From Owenia fusiformis (lineage: Eukaryota; Annelida; Polychaeta; Sabellida; Oweniidae): DNA of 64,000 bases. Shown here in pieces: positions 51,901 through 60,700 of this stretch. The position numbers and the translations under genes are program-made. Under the pieces are notes generated by a model. It did no database searches, was not told where the DNA came from, and saw nothing but the letters and a program-made list of their open reading frames with translations. The stretch lies in contig CAIIXF020000003.1 of the NCBI GenBank assembly GCA_903813345.2, positions 33,649,562-33,713,561 of the forward strand. The letters run 5' to 3'. Position 1 is the stretch's first letter; each line of letters opens with the position of its first letter.

Positions 51901-53946
51901 AATTTCCCTATGGTCAACAAACTAGTGGTAGCGGCTGTTCTTTTACAATTGCACCTTGGGGACTATATTGCACACTATATTTAATATAATGTACTATTGC
52001 AATTGCAGACATGAGCAGTCGTATACTGCATTAGAGAAAGAGATGGCACTTTGGTCAGGAGTGGAGAATTTCCCTATGGTCAACAAACTAGTGGTAGTGG
52101 CTGTTCTTTTACAATTGCACCTTGGGGACTATATTGCACACTATATTTAATATAATGTACTATTGCAATTGCAGACATGAGCAGGCGTATACTGCATTAG
52201 AGAAAGAGATGGCACTTTGGTCAGGAGTGGAGAATTTCCCTATGGTCAACAAACTAGTGGTAGCGGCTGTTCTTTTACAATTACACCTTGGGGACTATAT
52301 TGCACACTATATTTAATATAATGTACTATTGCAATTGCAGACATGAGCAGGCGTATACTGCATTAGAGAAAGAGATGACACTTTGGTCAGGAGTGGAGAA
52401 TTTCCCTATGGTCAACAAACTTGTGGTAGCAGCTGTTCTTTTGCAATTACACCTTGGGGACTATATTGCACACTATATTTAATATAATGTACTATTGCAA
52501 TTGCAGACATGAGCAGGCATATACTGCATTAGAGAAAGAGATGACACTTTGGTCAGGAGTGGAGAATTTCCCTATGGTCAACAAACTAGTGGTAGCGGCT
52601 GTTCTTTTACAATTACACCTTGGGGACTATATTGCAGCAGATAAAATGTACAAATCTTCCATGAGGTAACATATATGGACACATCTATTGTATTTTATCA
52701 TAATTCAGAATTGTGCTTTTGTATACATGCCACACCTACTGTGTGAGCATTCAGTTTCTAGGTGCACATATTATGACATCACTTCATGAATTCAAAATCT
52801 GCATTTTTTCTGAATATCTTATTTACTTAGTATGGGTCTTCAAGATCACATTAATTTACATAGGAACAGTGAGTAAATATTTGCAATGCACCACATTGTA
52901 TGTATTATAGCCTTAAAGGACAACTGAAATAGCTTTTCTCAACTTGCAGCTACAAAAATGAGGTTTTCTCTATTGTAAGCCAACCGTAGAGTTCTTGCGA
53001 TAGCCATTATAAAATAATTGTTAGATAACTGCTAACTGCCATAGATAACGAAATAAAACTAACTGATAAATCAAATTGGCCCCCACGTGATAGTTACGTC
53101 ATATACAAATTATAGCTTTGGTTTATTGGTTCCATAGTAATCACAACGTCACGGCAACCATAGGATTGTTGTGTAAACAAATAACAAAACATTTTGGCAT
53201 TATGACGTCATGATCTAATGGACCAAAACGGGCCACGTGGGGGCCAGTGAGAGATCACGTGGGGGCCAATAACGTCACAACCAATTCGAATATTGCTTAT
53301 TAAGCAGCTATAACGATCGTTAGAGTGAAATAGTTTTCACACTACTGGTTAGAAAACATGTCCAAATACATCTATCAAAAAATTATATTGATTCCTTTAG
53401 GTTAAAAATACCATTTCATATCTGCTTTAATGTGATGTGATTGTATTTCAGTGTACCTGGGTTTGGATCCTCTGAAGAGGCAATGTGTTTAGAGGAACTT
53501 CTTACAGCTTATGATGAAGGAGACCAGGAGAAAGCTACAGAAGTTCTACGGAGACCCATCATCAGATATATGGAGAATGATGTATGATGTATTTTATATA
53601 TTCAACTTAAACAATAGGTTTATTTTGTTGGTCAAATTATGTATATAGTTCTATAAAAACTGACTTTCACTATTTGGTGTTTACTTATTAAAGGCAAAAT
53701 TACTATTTCAATTAAAGAAAATTAGCAATAAATGTGTATTTGCACATGTATATGTAATATTCTATAAGATTATCTTTTTGTAATTCTCACTTTGATAAAT
53801 TCCTCATTTTCTTTCAGTTCACAAAATTAGCAAGAGATTTGACAGTCCCTGGTGGACGTGTTGGCACCAACCCTAACCCCACAGATGGTGCTGGTGAGAC
53901 AGTGGGGGATGATGAAGATGATGAGTACAGTGGAGGACTCTGTTAA
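30964..53946 (+). CDS. NAPG: Gamma-SNAP, NSF attachment protein gamma (complete, ten exons, 309 aa)
   Basis: Gamma-SNAP is a helical, TPR-like adaptor that links NSF to SNARE complexes in membrane fusion. Exons: 30964-31025, 34741-34808, 35297-35381, 35798-35815 (microexon), 49932-50072, 50398-50464, 50943-51013, 52507-52665, 53452-53581, 53818-53946. All are GT-AG with consistent phase, total 930 nt. Landmarks: ISEGLEHMELAAK at the start, TSFFKWKPDLDGAVSEYGKA, EYGTPDTACSALERAGK, PEKAIELYRRAQDVAE, LVVPGG-like LTVPGG and the acidic C-terminus DEDDEYSGGLC, all typical of gamma- rather than alpha-SNAP. Length agrees with the family (about 312 aa). Intron 4 is 14.1 kb of repeats. Exon 8 is preceded by five partial copies of itself (51669-52506); only the last has a donor, so exon 7 must splice past them. 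No upstream in-frame ATG rival was seen. Confidence 0.95.
32665..33091. mobile_element. Foldback element, left arm plus partial right arm
   Basis: Nearly the same sequence as 44203-44733. The left arm carries CCGTGCCAGGAC … CATTCTTTTCGTGTAGTTGA and a centre (AAGGGGATTCCCCGTT). The right arm (AACCCAGATAATTGTGGATT …) stops at 33091, where unrelated sequence begins. It is a truncated copy. Confidence 0.8.
33100..33541 (-). pseudogene. Unrecognised ORF fragment, probably element-derived
   Basis: A minus-strand ATG at 33541 opens 124 codons to 33167 with ordinary amino-acid composition: basic N-terminal part, then WNELVGSKERDCIPANRLPT, YRTMKSLFPKSTPVREFATR and KAAVQRITRLLQSW. A second frame continues with plausible residues toward 33118, which suggests a frameshift. 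It abuts a truncated foldback element and lies inside NAPG intron 1, antisense to NAPG. I do not recognise a family; a transposon gene remnant is the simplest reading, but a small independent gene cannot be excluded. Confidence 0.35.
34536..34611. mobile_element. 76-bp MITE with GGGCGTAGCCAGG ends, 5-bp TSD GCGTG
   Basis: CATGGGCGTAGCCAGG is inverted as CCCTGGCTACGCCCATG. GCGTG flanks both sides (34531-34535 and 34612-34616). It is one of several copies of a poly-G/C family in this window. Confidence 0.85.
35515..35690. mobile_element. Degenerate copy of the GTAGCCAGG poly-C MITE
   Basis: Internal words 'ATGCAGTTTTTCACCATTCT', 'AAGTAATTTTGGGCCAAAAT' and 'GTGAACCCCCTTGGCAAA' match the interior of 45741-45953. 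Termini are eroded. It lies between NAPG exon 3 and the microexon. Confidence 0.75.
35798..35815 (+). other. NAPG: NAPG microexon (18 nt)
   Basis: CTGTCAG|ACATTTTCATGCAGGAAA|GTGAGT. Joined in phase between exon 3 (ends TC) and exon 5 (starts G) it gives S-HFHAGK-SYEQA, matching the LFHAAKAYEQAG region of gamma-SNAPs. Without it six conserved residues would be missing, which supports it strongly. Confidence 0.88.
35868..36770. repeat. 50-bp satellite with 16-bp palindrome (left arm of a large inverted pair)
   Basis: An approx. 120-bp lead-in (ACTCTATTTTTTAGAATGGG …) is followed by about 15 units of 50 bp, each with the perfect palindrome GGTATAACGTTATACC and GTTGAACTTAGCATCTCTGA. Units alternate TAGT/TAAT and GCATGA/GCGTGA variants. 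The inverted counterpart is at 49380-49695. It starts about 50 bp after the NAPG microexon donor. Confidence 0.93.
36960..37800. repeat. Tandem ~125-140-bp repeat with 'AAATGGCCGCCATTTTT' words
   Basis: Five or so imperfect units contain GATAACTCAAATACCAGTTG, GGTTCAAATTTTATATGCTG, GGAGCT and CAAGATGGC/AAAATGGCCGCCATTTTT. A lead-in with 'CCATTCGTCCGTTCATCCAT' precedes them. A related single unit (GTCCGTCCGGAAAA … CAAATACTATTG) is at about 38095-38400. Probably one dispersed repeat family. Lies in NAPG intron 4. Confidence 0.82.
38400..39357. other. NAPG intron 4, no feature recognised apart from a G tract
   Basis: AT-rich sequence with a G tract at about 38511-38523. The word CCATGGGCTTTCAA at about 38734 matches the left end of the 2226 palindrome but has no inverted partner. 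Confidence 0.4.
39358..39597. mobile_element. Copy of the GTAGCCAGG poly-G/C MITE family
   Basis: The left end CAGGGGCGTAGCCAG and the right end CCCCGCCTACACCTATG are diverged inverses. The word 'GGGGGGATGCAATTGT' is shared with the 34536-34611 copy (GGGGGGATGTGATTGT). Confidence 0.72.
39598..40783. other. NAPG intron 4, AT-rich, no feature recognised
   Basis: No exon, RNA gene or structured repeat was seen apart from a C tract at about 40470-40482. Confidence 0.4.
40784..41005. repeat. Poly-C repeat with 'TTGCATCCATACCCCC' units
   Basis: GGGCCATTCCATTTAAAAAA + TGTACGGGGGGTATGGATGC leads into units of C tract + GAAAATTGCATCCATA. A longer, inverted relative is at 48555-48935. Reading frames here are C/G-tract artefacts. 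Confidence 0.8.
41006..41600. other. NAPG intron 4, no feature recognised
   Basis: AT-rich sequence without visible coding or repeat structure. Confidence 0.4.
41608..41735. repeat. Imperfect hairpin
   Basis: CACCAGCTTGAACATTCTCTCAAAGC … CGGCTGTCT is inverted as AGACAGCCGC … GCTTTGAGAGAACACATAAGCTGG. Likely a small foldback element. Confidence 0.65.
41887..41995. mobile_element. Fragment matching the outer arm of the 3207-7935 element
   Basis: ACTTTCCTGAAAAAAGCAAA + … ACACATGCCTTCATACTTTATTTTGTACCAGAAA corresponds, inverted, to about 3250-3320, including the junction between the outer block and the 3303 MITE end. This implies the junction existed before at least one of the copies formed. 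Confidence 0.7.
41996..43047. other. NAPG intron 4, no feature recognised
   Basis: AT-rich sequence without visible coding or repeat structure. Confidence 0.4.
43048..43455. mobile_element. Foldback element, ~190-bp arms
   Basis: GAAGGTACGATTTTTCTTTT … GAATTAAAT … is inverted across a centre near 43240-43270 to AAAGAAAAATCGTACCTTTG at 43430-43452. The arms differ at scattered positions. The flanks (CGGTTCGTTTTGG and CCAACGAACCAATTCGG) may extend the pairing. No coding capacity. Confidence 0.82.
43456..44202. other. NAPG intron 4, no feature recognised
   Basis: No recognisable gene or repeat. Short open frames here (125 and 68 codons) show no family resemblance or splice support. Confidence 0.4.
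44203..44733. mobile_element. Complete foldback element, ~160-bp arms
   Basis: The left arm (TTATCCCGTACCAGGAC … GTCTGGGTATATCGGCAGAAC) is inverted in the right arm (TTCTGCCGATAAACCCAGAC … GTCCTGGCACAGGATAA). The centre holds the GGGGATTCCCCGTT word and 'GGCCCGGAAGTGGCACGGAA'. It is closely similar to the truncated copy at 32665-33091. Confidence 0.87.
45741..45953. mobile_element. Copy of the GTAGCCAGG poly-C MITE family
   Basis: The left end CAGGCCCGTAGCCAGGA is inverted at the right as TCCTGGCTATGGGCCTG. TCCC occurs on both sides, so the target duplication is 4 bp or a decayed 5 bp. The interior C tracts produce spurious Pro-rich frames. Confidence 0.86.
47082..47114. mobile_element. Ultra-short palindrome (33 bp) with 6-bp flanking duplication
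   Basis: CATGGGCATTCAACT and AGTTGAATGCCCATGG form an almost perfect palindrome. TAAGAC lies directly before (47076-47081) and after (47115-47120). Ends and duplication length match 2226-2263. Confidence 0.62.
48555..48935. repeat. Poly-C ~31-bp tandem repeat, inverted relative of 40784-41005
   Basis: Repeats of C tract + AGAATTTTTCGGTCAACACG or TCTCCTA end with TTGCATCCATACCCCCCCGT + ACATTTTTTAAATGGAATGGCCC, the inverse of the start of 40784-41005. Gly- and Pro-rich frames on both strands are artefacts. Confidence 0.85.
48936..49379. other. NAPG intron 4, no feature recognised
   Basis: AT-rich sequence without visible coding or repeat structure. Confidence 0.4.
49380..49695. repeat. Right inverted arm of the 50-bp palindromic satellite
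   Basis: Four units of the reverse-complemented 50-bp satellite (GGTATAACGTTATACC retained) are followed by the inverse of the 35868 lead-in (CCCATTCTAAAAAATAGAGT). Identity to the left arm appears above 90 percent by eye. It ends about 240 bp before NAPG exon 5. Confidence 0.92.
50523..50640. mobile_element. Short copy of the GTAGCCAGG MITE family
   Basis: CACTAGCCAGGGGGGATTTG … CAAAATCATGCAGATTTT … CCCCTTGGCCAAAGCTGGCTACAGGCCT. Interior words match 45741-45953. It lies in NAPG intron 6. Confidence 0.75.
51155..51320. repeat. Cluster of GGTACYGTA palindromic words
   Basis: GGTACTGTACAGTACC, GGTACTGTACGGTATC, GGTACCGTGAACACTGTACA and ACCGTACGGTACCA follow one another within 170 bp, with several local inversions of the same 9-mer. 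Resembles a degenerate foldback or palindromic minisatellite. Lies in NAPG intron 7. Confidence 0.7.
51669..52640 (+). repeat. Tandem array of NAPG exon 8 5' parts (six copies, ~166-bp unit)
   Basis: Each unit holds an intronic tract ending TTGCAG, then the first ~125 bases of exon 8 (HEQAYTALEKEM … LQLHLGDYIA). Units 1-5 then jump, at GACTATATTGCA, back to the intron (CACTATATTTAATATAATGT). Only the sixth continues into CAGATAAAATGTAC and a GTAACA donor. Units 1-5 thus carry acceptors but no donor, and reading on hits an in-frame TAA (HYI*). Copies differ by a few substitutions. The repeated word TATTGCA at both joints suggests a microhomology-driven duplication. Confidence 0.93.
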
Positions 53947-54499
53947 CATAACATTCCAGGTTAAGTGGTTGCCATGGATATAGTGAGGATATTAACAATA
54001 TTTTCTTCTCTCATTGACACATATGCATCAAAATAATATCAGACCACAAATGCAAATCTATGAACTGGTCTGGTTTGTAAACTAGGATTAGGATAGCTCA
54101 AATATCATCATGTGACCAGTCACATGACCCCATGTTAAAGCAGAGAGACAGTGATATGATTGATGATGTTGAAGTCTGTTGTATTTACTAGTATATGTTT
54201 TATTAGTTTACGCCTAGTTTGCAAATACTAGAAACACCAAAAAAGTACCCTACTAGTAATTGTTTGAGGTGGTCTTACTCGGATGAGCCTTAAATAGGAT
54301 GAAACTCACATTGTGATAGTCTACAGTGCCAAATACTTGAGTCGGTCACAATACCATCTTGATATGTTGTAAGCCTCCCCAACTCTGTCTAGTCTTCCTC
54401 CAAGCCCTTGTTTCTGTTGACTCTCCCATTCTACACAATGAAGTTGAAGTATGGGATTGATTCAAGACTTCTCTATGTCATCTAGGTTTTGGAAAGGCA

Positions 54500-54748
54500 G
54501 GCCGTCTAACTGTCCTGCAATTTGCGTATTTGTCACGCATATGCTGGAAAATTTGAAGTCACGCCAGTTTCTTTTCACGCAAATGCGCATTTTACCTGAT
54601 TATTGTCAAGCAAAAATATTCCTGAAGAAAAACTTGTCGAAAAGGTGATCGCCCTACAGATTTGGGCCAAGGTGTCCAAAATTTGAAGAAAGGTGTTCAA
54701 CATTTGTAAGTCACTCATATTAGGTGTTCCCAAGTTGACAGGCCTGGA
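54500..54748. mobile_element. Degenerate inverted relative of the 8595-8954 MITE
   Basis: CTAACTGTCCTGCAATTTGC … GTGTTCCCAAGTTGACAGGCCTG corresponds in inverse to 8595-8954, sharing 'GAAGTCACGCCAGTTT', 'TTGTCAAGCAAAAATATT' and 'ACATTTGTAAGTCACTCATA'. Confidence 0.75.
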
Positions 54749-55448
54749 AAGGGGATAACAGTAGCTCGATAAAATCACATCTGTGTGTAAAAAAACAATT
54801 TGCATTATGCAGATTTAAATCATTTGATGTTGTGTATTTATATAGTGTTGAGGCAAGACTACATCGATAAGAGCAGCAGTGAAAGCTGCTGTGAAGTTAT
54901 AGTCTATTTACTATGCAGTATGAGAATTTATTTTATTATTTCCATGCCGTAATACTCGTTCTCTCATTGGTCAATTAGATACCATGTTACTAAAAATATA
55001 TAGAGGTATTCCATGTCTCCCTGCTTAGAAAACGTGTGAAGAGTGTATTCACCGGCAGTGACGTCATTTTTAGTGAATACCACTATTTATTGAAATTAAA
55101 ATTACGTCACATCACTTAATTCCCGGGAATTTAGTAAAAAGTATTTATGATAGACGGCGAAGTTATATCAGGAAGTCCTCGCAAGAAAAGGTTCACAACT
55201 GTATAACAAACACGGGATAAACATTTTACAAATGTATTCAAAAAGTCAACATATCAAAGCACGAATTCGAAGACTATGGACTTCAACATGGAAGTTCCGA
55301 ATCTAATTTTTATCCATGGTGTGACTGAGATCGTGAATTATAACAGAATATTGGCAAACGTTTGGAAATACTTTGAAACTAGACGTCATATCATAACAAT
55401 TATGTGTACTTCTAACTTTAATATTGTGTACAAAGTACTTTAATGGGG

Positions 55449-55610
55449 AAATAATAAAACAAATATTGAATTCTGTGATCGTTTAATATCTGTATATATT
55501 TCTGAGGGATGTATTCACCTCGCCCTTCGGGCTGCGTGAATACACCTTCAAAAATATATACAGATATTCAACTCCACAGAATTCAATATTTGTATAGTAT
55601 CATCAGAAAT
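55449..55610. repeat. Large hairpin A with CGCCCTTCGGGC core
   Basis: AACAAATATTGAATTCTGTG … TATCTGTATATATTT … TGTATTCACC is inverted as GTGAATACA … AAATATATACAGATATT … CAGAATTCAATATTTGT around CTCGCCCTTCGGGCTGC. Structurally parallel to 55870-56030. Confidence 0.85.
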
Positions 55611-55869
55611 TGTATGAGTTGATTGGCTGGTTCAGTACCATGTGCTCAAAAATACCATAGCATATTTCCCAAATGCCTCAATTTTTTGATTATTATGTAA
55701 AACTAGGAACTCTGAACAAAAATAAAAGTGTACTTTAAAATGATACTTGTACTTAATTGCATTAACAGGTTTATGATATATTTATTGATTAAAAGAAATG
55801 TTCACAGGTTAAAAAGTATTCTATATTTCTTTAAAATTCAAAGTGATTGTAGAGAAAGTCTTGCAATGA

Positions 55870-56030
55870 TATAATAAAACAAATATTTCATTCTATGTTC
55901 GGGCAATACCTGTTGCACTTTCAATGATTTTTGCATCATGTATTTCCATCGCTCTACGGGCTGCGGGAAATACATAGTGCAAAAATCATTGAACGTGCAA
56001 CAGGTATTGTCCGAACATAGAATGATATAC
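55870..56030. repeat. Large hairpin B with related core
   Basis: ATTCTATGTTCGGGCAATAC … CAATGATTTTTGCA … TGTATTTCC is inverted as GGAAATACA … TGCAAAAATCATTGA … GTCCGAACATAGAAT around ATCGCTCTACGGGCTGC. The core resembles hairpin A; the arm sequences do not. Confidence 0.85.
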
Positions 56031-56057
56031 TGAATATCTGATATATTCATTTCAGAT

Positions 56058-56158
56058 TAGCCTTGCCCAAGTCGGTCTCTTTTACTTATCTTGATTTCTA
56101 TTATGAACGGTGGTAATAATTCAAGATCAGATAAGTAAAAAAATACTGACTTTGGCTA
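56058..56158. mobile_element. 101-bp minimal relative of the element at 13-802
   Basis: TAGCCTTGCCCAAGTCGGTC … TATTATGAACGG joins almost directly to TGGTAATAATTCAAGATC … GGCTA. It is the two TIRs of 13-802 with the interior deleted; the right tip is eroded (ACTTTGGCTA). Flanks TTTCAGAT and ATATCAGAT hint at a decayed target duplication. Confidence 0.82.
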
Positions 56159-57341
56159 ATATCAGATATGAAGAGCAGATCTTTGTTTATCCTAAACAAA
56201 ATAACCATTAATGTATTAGTATAATACGTTCCATGGATTTGAGTTTTACAATTTGGCTTCTATTTTTAATGTTCATTACATATACTCTAAGCAACACTGT
56301 AGTTTTCAGTTTCAGTCTGAAAATAGCTGTAAATCATCGTGCCATGCCCATGGTATTACTCTGTGTGTTGTTTGTTATCATAAACTATAAATGTGCAATA
56401 TCAAACTTTGAAATTGTAAATACAATACTTATTGTATGTACTGAGAAATATATGGGATTAGATGCATGATGTAATGTATAGGTGTAAAAATGTTGTAAAA
56501 AGTGTCAGATTGTAAATATAGAATTTAAATTGTATATAATGTAACATAAATTAGTTTTGTTTAATCATTAAGCAAACAAGGCGCAAAACACATAGAAAAA
56601 TCAGTTTGGAAATTTAAGGGCATTTGCACTTCCTGAAAAAAGTCCTTTCTGTCCAAATATGGTAATAATGATATCCACCAGTCCAAGAACACTTCCAACT
56701 AGAACTAATCAAATGCCCCAGTGGTCATCACAACATGAAAACTATCGTACCAATTTAGACATAGAGGACCTGAGGAAAATTGATAATTTTATTTCATATT
56801 GTTTTCCAATTTAAAAAAGCTATTCATGCTTACTAATACGTATCAAGGATTGTTTATAATTATATTTTTGGCATTAAACAAGGGAAGGGGGTTATCCCTA
56901 TGTATGGTATAATTCCCGGTAATTTTCACGATTTCGTTTAGTGTATTTTCCCGCTAAAATTTATATTTGGTGTGTCATACATTGACCAATCAGAAGCCCG
57001 GAGCCATTTTGAGGTAATATTTTGTCTCGTAGAAATTTATTAGTAAATCAGTCAATATCTCTTGCATCCGTGAATTTGTAACTTAGAAACCCCAGTAAGC
57101 ATTAAGTTAACATCATTTTACACACATCTATATTATTTTTAGAGAAGCATTCGTTTGTGTAGTTCAAAGAATTGATATATTCTCATTAAAGTCTTCGAGG
57201 ATATAAACAAACGTATCGTCTTCTTTTTTGAGAAATCTCACAACTTAACTTTTATTATGTCATCGTGGTCTGTTTTAAATAAAATACTTTTGAACTGAAA
57301 TGTATGTTACTTGTTTTTAAAATTTCTATGACAAGACAACC

Positions 57342-57457
57342 CACAGGCAATGGAACATAGAAATAATCCCCCCCCACTCTCTGTACATAAGTAAATGAAT
57401 TTTATTTACTAATGTACAGAGAGTGGGGGGGATTATTTCTATGTTCCATTGCCTGTG
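57342..57457. repeat. Near-perfect hairpin, ~50-bp arms
   Basis: CACAGGCAATGGAACATAGA … CCCCCACTCTCTGTACAT is inverted exactly as ATGTACAGAGAGTGGGGG … TCTATGTTCCATTGCCTGTG, with a short AT-rich loop. The very high arm identity suggests a recent origin. Confidence 0.85.
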
Positions 57458-57772
57458 AGATAACCTGTTGCCTGCGGGTCAGCTGTCATATCATTTTTGT
57501 TCCAATCTATGATATTGTACGCCTAAGGCTTAGTCTATTATCCAATTTTACATAGATCCACTACCCTTTACTCCTTTTCTGTTACTGAAAATCTCCAGTG
57601 TTGAAATAACCCCATGGTCGAAGTAGTCCTAGGACAAAGTAACCCCACACATAGGAATTTGACGGTAAACCCTAATTGCTTGCCCTATCGAATCAGTCGG
57701 TCCAATAAATCAATCATGTAATTTCATATCCTAACTTTTGTAATTGCAGATTTCTAAAAACAGAGTTACACC

Positions 57773-60700
57773 ATGGCAAATCAAATAAGTGAAGCATCCT
57801 CCGAGGAGTATGACTTCACAGACATGATGGAGGTCGTTACTTCATACAAATGTTTATTTTGTGCATTCACAAGCACCATACCTACGGAAGTTAATAAACA
57901 TGTCAAGCGTGTTCATTCTCAAAACATCCGACATACCAGAGCTGTAGCAAATGTCGTACCAGAGCAACCACCACAAATTGTCGAAGATTCAGAAACTATT
58001 ATTGAAGTTACGGAAGCGCATGAGCCTGAAGAAACTGTTATGTCTCAAGAAATTAGTGAAAACACTAATAGCGGAATGGCAATCCATTCAGATGGCAGTG
58101 ACACTCAGCATCAAACATTAATAGTTGAGGCTAATGAAGACAACCCAATGCAGATTGTCGAGGATGTAACACGGAATGAGCACATTGATGTTGTGACAAC
58201 TGATGGTGCAACTGCCAGTATACCCTTATTAACGCTGAGTAATGGAAAATCCATAGCTGTCATGTCAGACTCAAGTACACAAGTGACAAGTGGATCTGAT
58301 CAGACAGATTCCATTTCAAGAGAATTACCCGAAGGTTCTGTCAGGCTTATTGATGAATCAGAGCAAAATAAAATGGAGAATACACCACTTGTACAGAACT
58401 TTGGCAGCCAAGTAGAATCAGATCAATCATCAGAGACCTCTAAGAATAAAGATGAACTTTTCCTATGTGGGCAATGTAGCTTGGGGTTCCCGAATATTGA
58501 TGACTGTAAAGCTCACATGATTACTGATCATGGGTTTAATATATCAGCCTCCATGGAGAGCAGTAGTGGAAAAGTTGACACAGGTACTCAAATGGAACCA
58601 AAGAAAAAACCAGGTCGAAAACGTAAAGATGAAGAAGCAGAATTGACTATAATTAAAGATGAGCCTGAACAAGAGCAGGAAATATACAAAACTGCATCAG
58701 GACGTCGAACAAAACGGCCTCGAAAAAATGAATATCATTTTTACGATTATAGTAAAAGAAGAAAGCACTATGAAGAGGCTACTGAGTTGAAGTCCAAGTA
58801 TATGCTGCAATGTCCCTGGAAATGTGGCGCTAAGTTTTGCTCTAACGAAGGTCTTCAGATTCATGTCGAGTGTCACATGGAAAAAAATGTCGGAGGTAAT
58901 CTTTTTGATTCAATTAGATTTGAGAATAACATTTTTGAAATACAGTTCATATGAAGTATTTGTATTTAATATTTTTTATTTCCAAAATTCAATTGTCAAA
59001 TCAAAAATATCCCTATCTTATAATTTCAGATGGCTTCATGTGCTCTGTATGCAAACAGGAATTTCCAAGATGGCCACCATGCAGGATTCATTTGTACAAA
59101 CAGCACAATATAGATGCGGACATGCAGACTTGTGATGTCTGTCAGTTCAAGACTGATTGTATTGGCAAATTGTTGACCCATAAGGAAATTCACAGTGAGA
59201 CTCGACCATACAAGTGTTCAGTTTGCGATAAAGGTAATCAACATTTCTTAGATTTTTCATTAATTGAGTTTCAATAGTGGTGAGTCTCATGAATAACAAA
59301 TTGACTATAAAACACACAGATCTCTGAAAACAGAAATACTGTACTAATTTCAGACAATGTTATTTACCACCTATGTGTACCTGTTACCATGAGGTTACAT
59401 ATTCCTGTAAGTCCATTTGTTTGAAAATGAAAAAAACACAAAATTATTTTCATTGAGGTGATAAATAACATAGTAAAAAAGATGACCTTTTGTACATTGT
59501 GAAAATGAGAATTAAGCACCAATCTAAGAAATCACAGACTGGAAAGAAGACTGCTTGGTGTATAATAACATCAATTATACAAGAAAAGACAAGCCAATCA
59601 ACTTATCCATTCACATTAAGGTTTCAAGCAGCTGGCACAAATGAAGAACCATGAGGTGTTTCACAGACAGAAGCCAGATTATATTGAAGATGAAAAGAAA
59701 GACAAGAAGTGGTACGATAACAGGAAGTGTAACATATGTAAGTGGCTCAGTTGCTCACTCTTAACCTAAAACCAGGTCACTTTTTCCATGGCATTTTATT
59801 AATTCATTTACTTATTCATTTACTTGCATCATCAATAAACTTCGGAAAACAAATTTTCATGTGAATTTTGTGATCGGAAAAAATTCTTGATCTTAATCTT
59901 GCGTAGAAATGTGAATGGGTATGTACTTTTCGTAGGTTGATTTCTAGATGTGGAATTGAACAATAAATTAAATATTGGGTTATTTTCTTATATAAACATT
60001 GCCTAGAAATTATGAAAGGTGATTATAAAGGTGAACAAATTAACATTATGTTGAGTTATTTTTTCAGGTAATACAATATTTGCCAACTATAAAACACTAA
60101 AGATTCACATTGAAATCGTCCATGAGAAGTTAAAGCCCTACCAGTGTCCATATTGTGAGCACCAGTCCTCCCGTAAAGCCATGTTGGATCTCCATGTAAG
60201 GGGACATACTGGAGAGAAACCATACAAGTAAGTAATTGTCCTCCCCTGAACTATTGTGAGCACCAGTCCTCCCGTAAAGCCATGTTGGATCTCCATGTAA
60301 GGGGACATACTGGAGAGAAACCATACAAGTAAGTAATTGTCCTCCCCTGAACTATTGTGAGCACCAGTCCTCCCGTAAAGCCATGTTGGATCTCCATGTA
60401 AGGGGACATACTGGAGAGAAACCATACAAGTAAATAATTGTCCTCCCCTGAACTATTGTGAGCACCAGTCCTCCCGTAAAGCCATGTTGGATCTCCATGT
60501 AAGGGGACATACTGGAGAGAAACCATACAAGTAAATAATTGTCCTCCCCTGAACTATTGTGAGCACCAGTCCTCCCGTAAAGCCATGTTGGATCTCCATG
60601 TAAGGGGACATACTGGAGAGAAACCATACAAGTAAATAATTGTCCTCCCATAAACTATCTGGATTTTAAATTTTGAGGGTTAACAAGTGGTTGATGAAAG

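Larger units (their letters stand above)
53947..57749. other. Intergenic region NAPG to zinc-finger gene
   Basis: 3.8 kb with no gene seen; one 78-codon hydrophobic open frame (56233-56469) lacks support. It contains the MITE relative at 54500-54748, two large hairpins (55449-55610, 55870-56030), the small MITE at 56058-56158 and a hairpin at 57342-57457. The NAPG poly(A) site could not be fixed. Confidence 0.5.

Noticed and set aside
51796-52482. Series of 64-codon frames in the NAPG array as separate small genes
   Set aside because: They are read from exon 8 copies with intron sequence at the front and end at the same intronic TAA. Repetition of one exon explains them.
56233-56469. 78-codon hydrophobic frame (possible small membrane protein)
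   Set aside because: AT-rich composition alone gives such hydrophobic frames. There is no splice or family support, and it lies in a repeat-rich intergenic stretch.
60130-60651. Minus-strand 64-99-codon frames (MVSLQYVPLHGDP…)
   Set aside because: Antisense of the five-copy zinc-finger exon array; no independent evidence.
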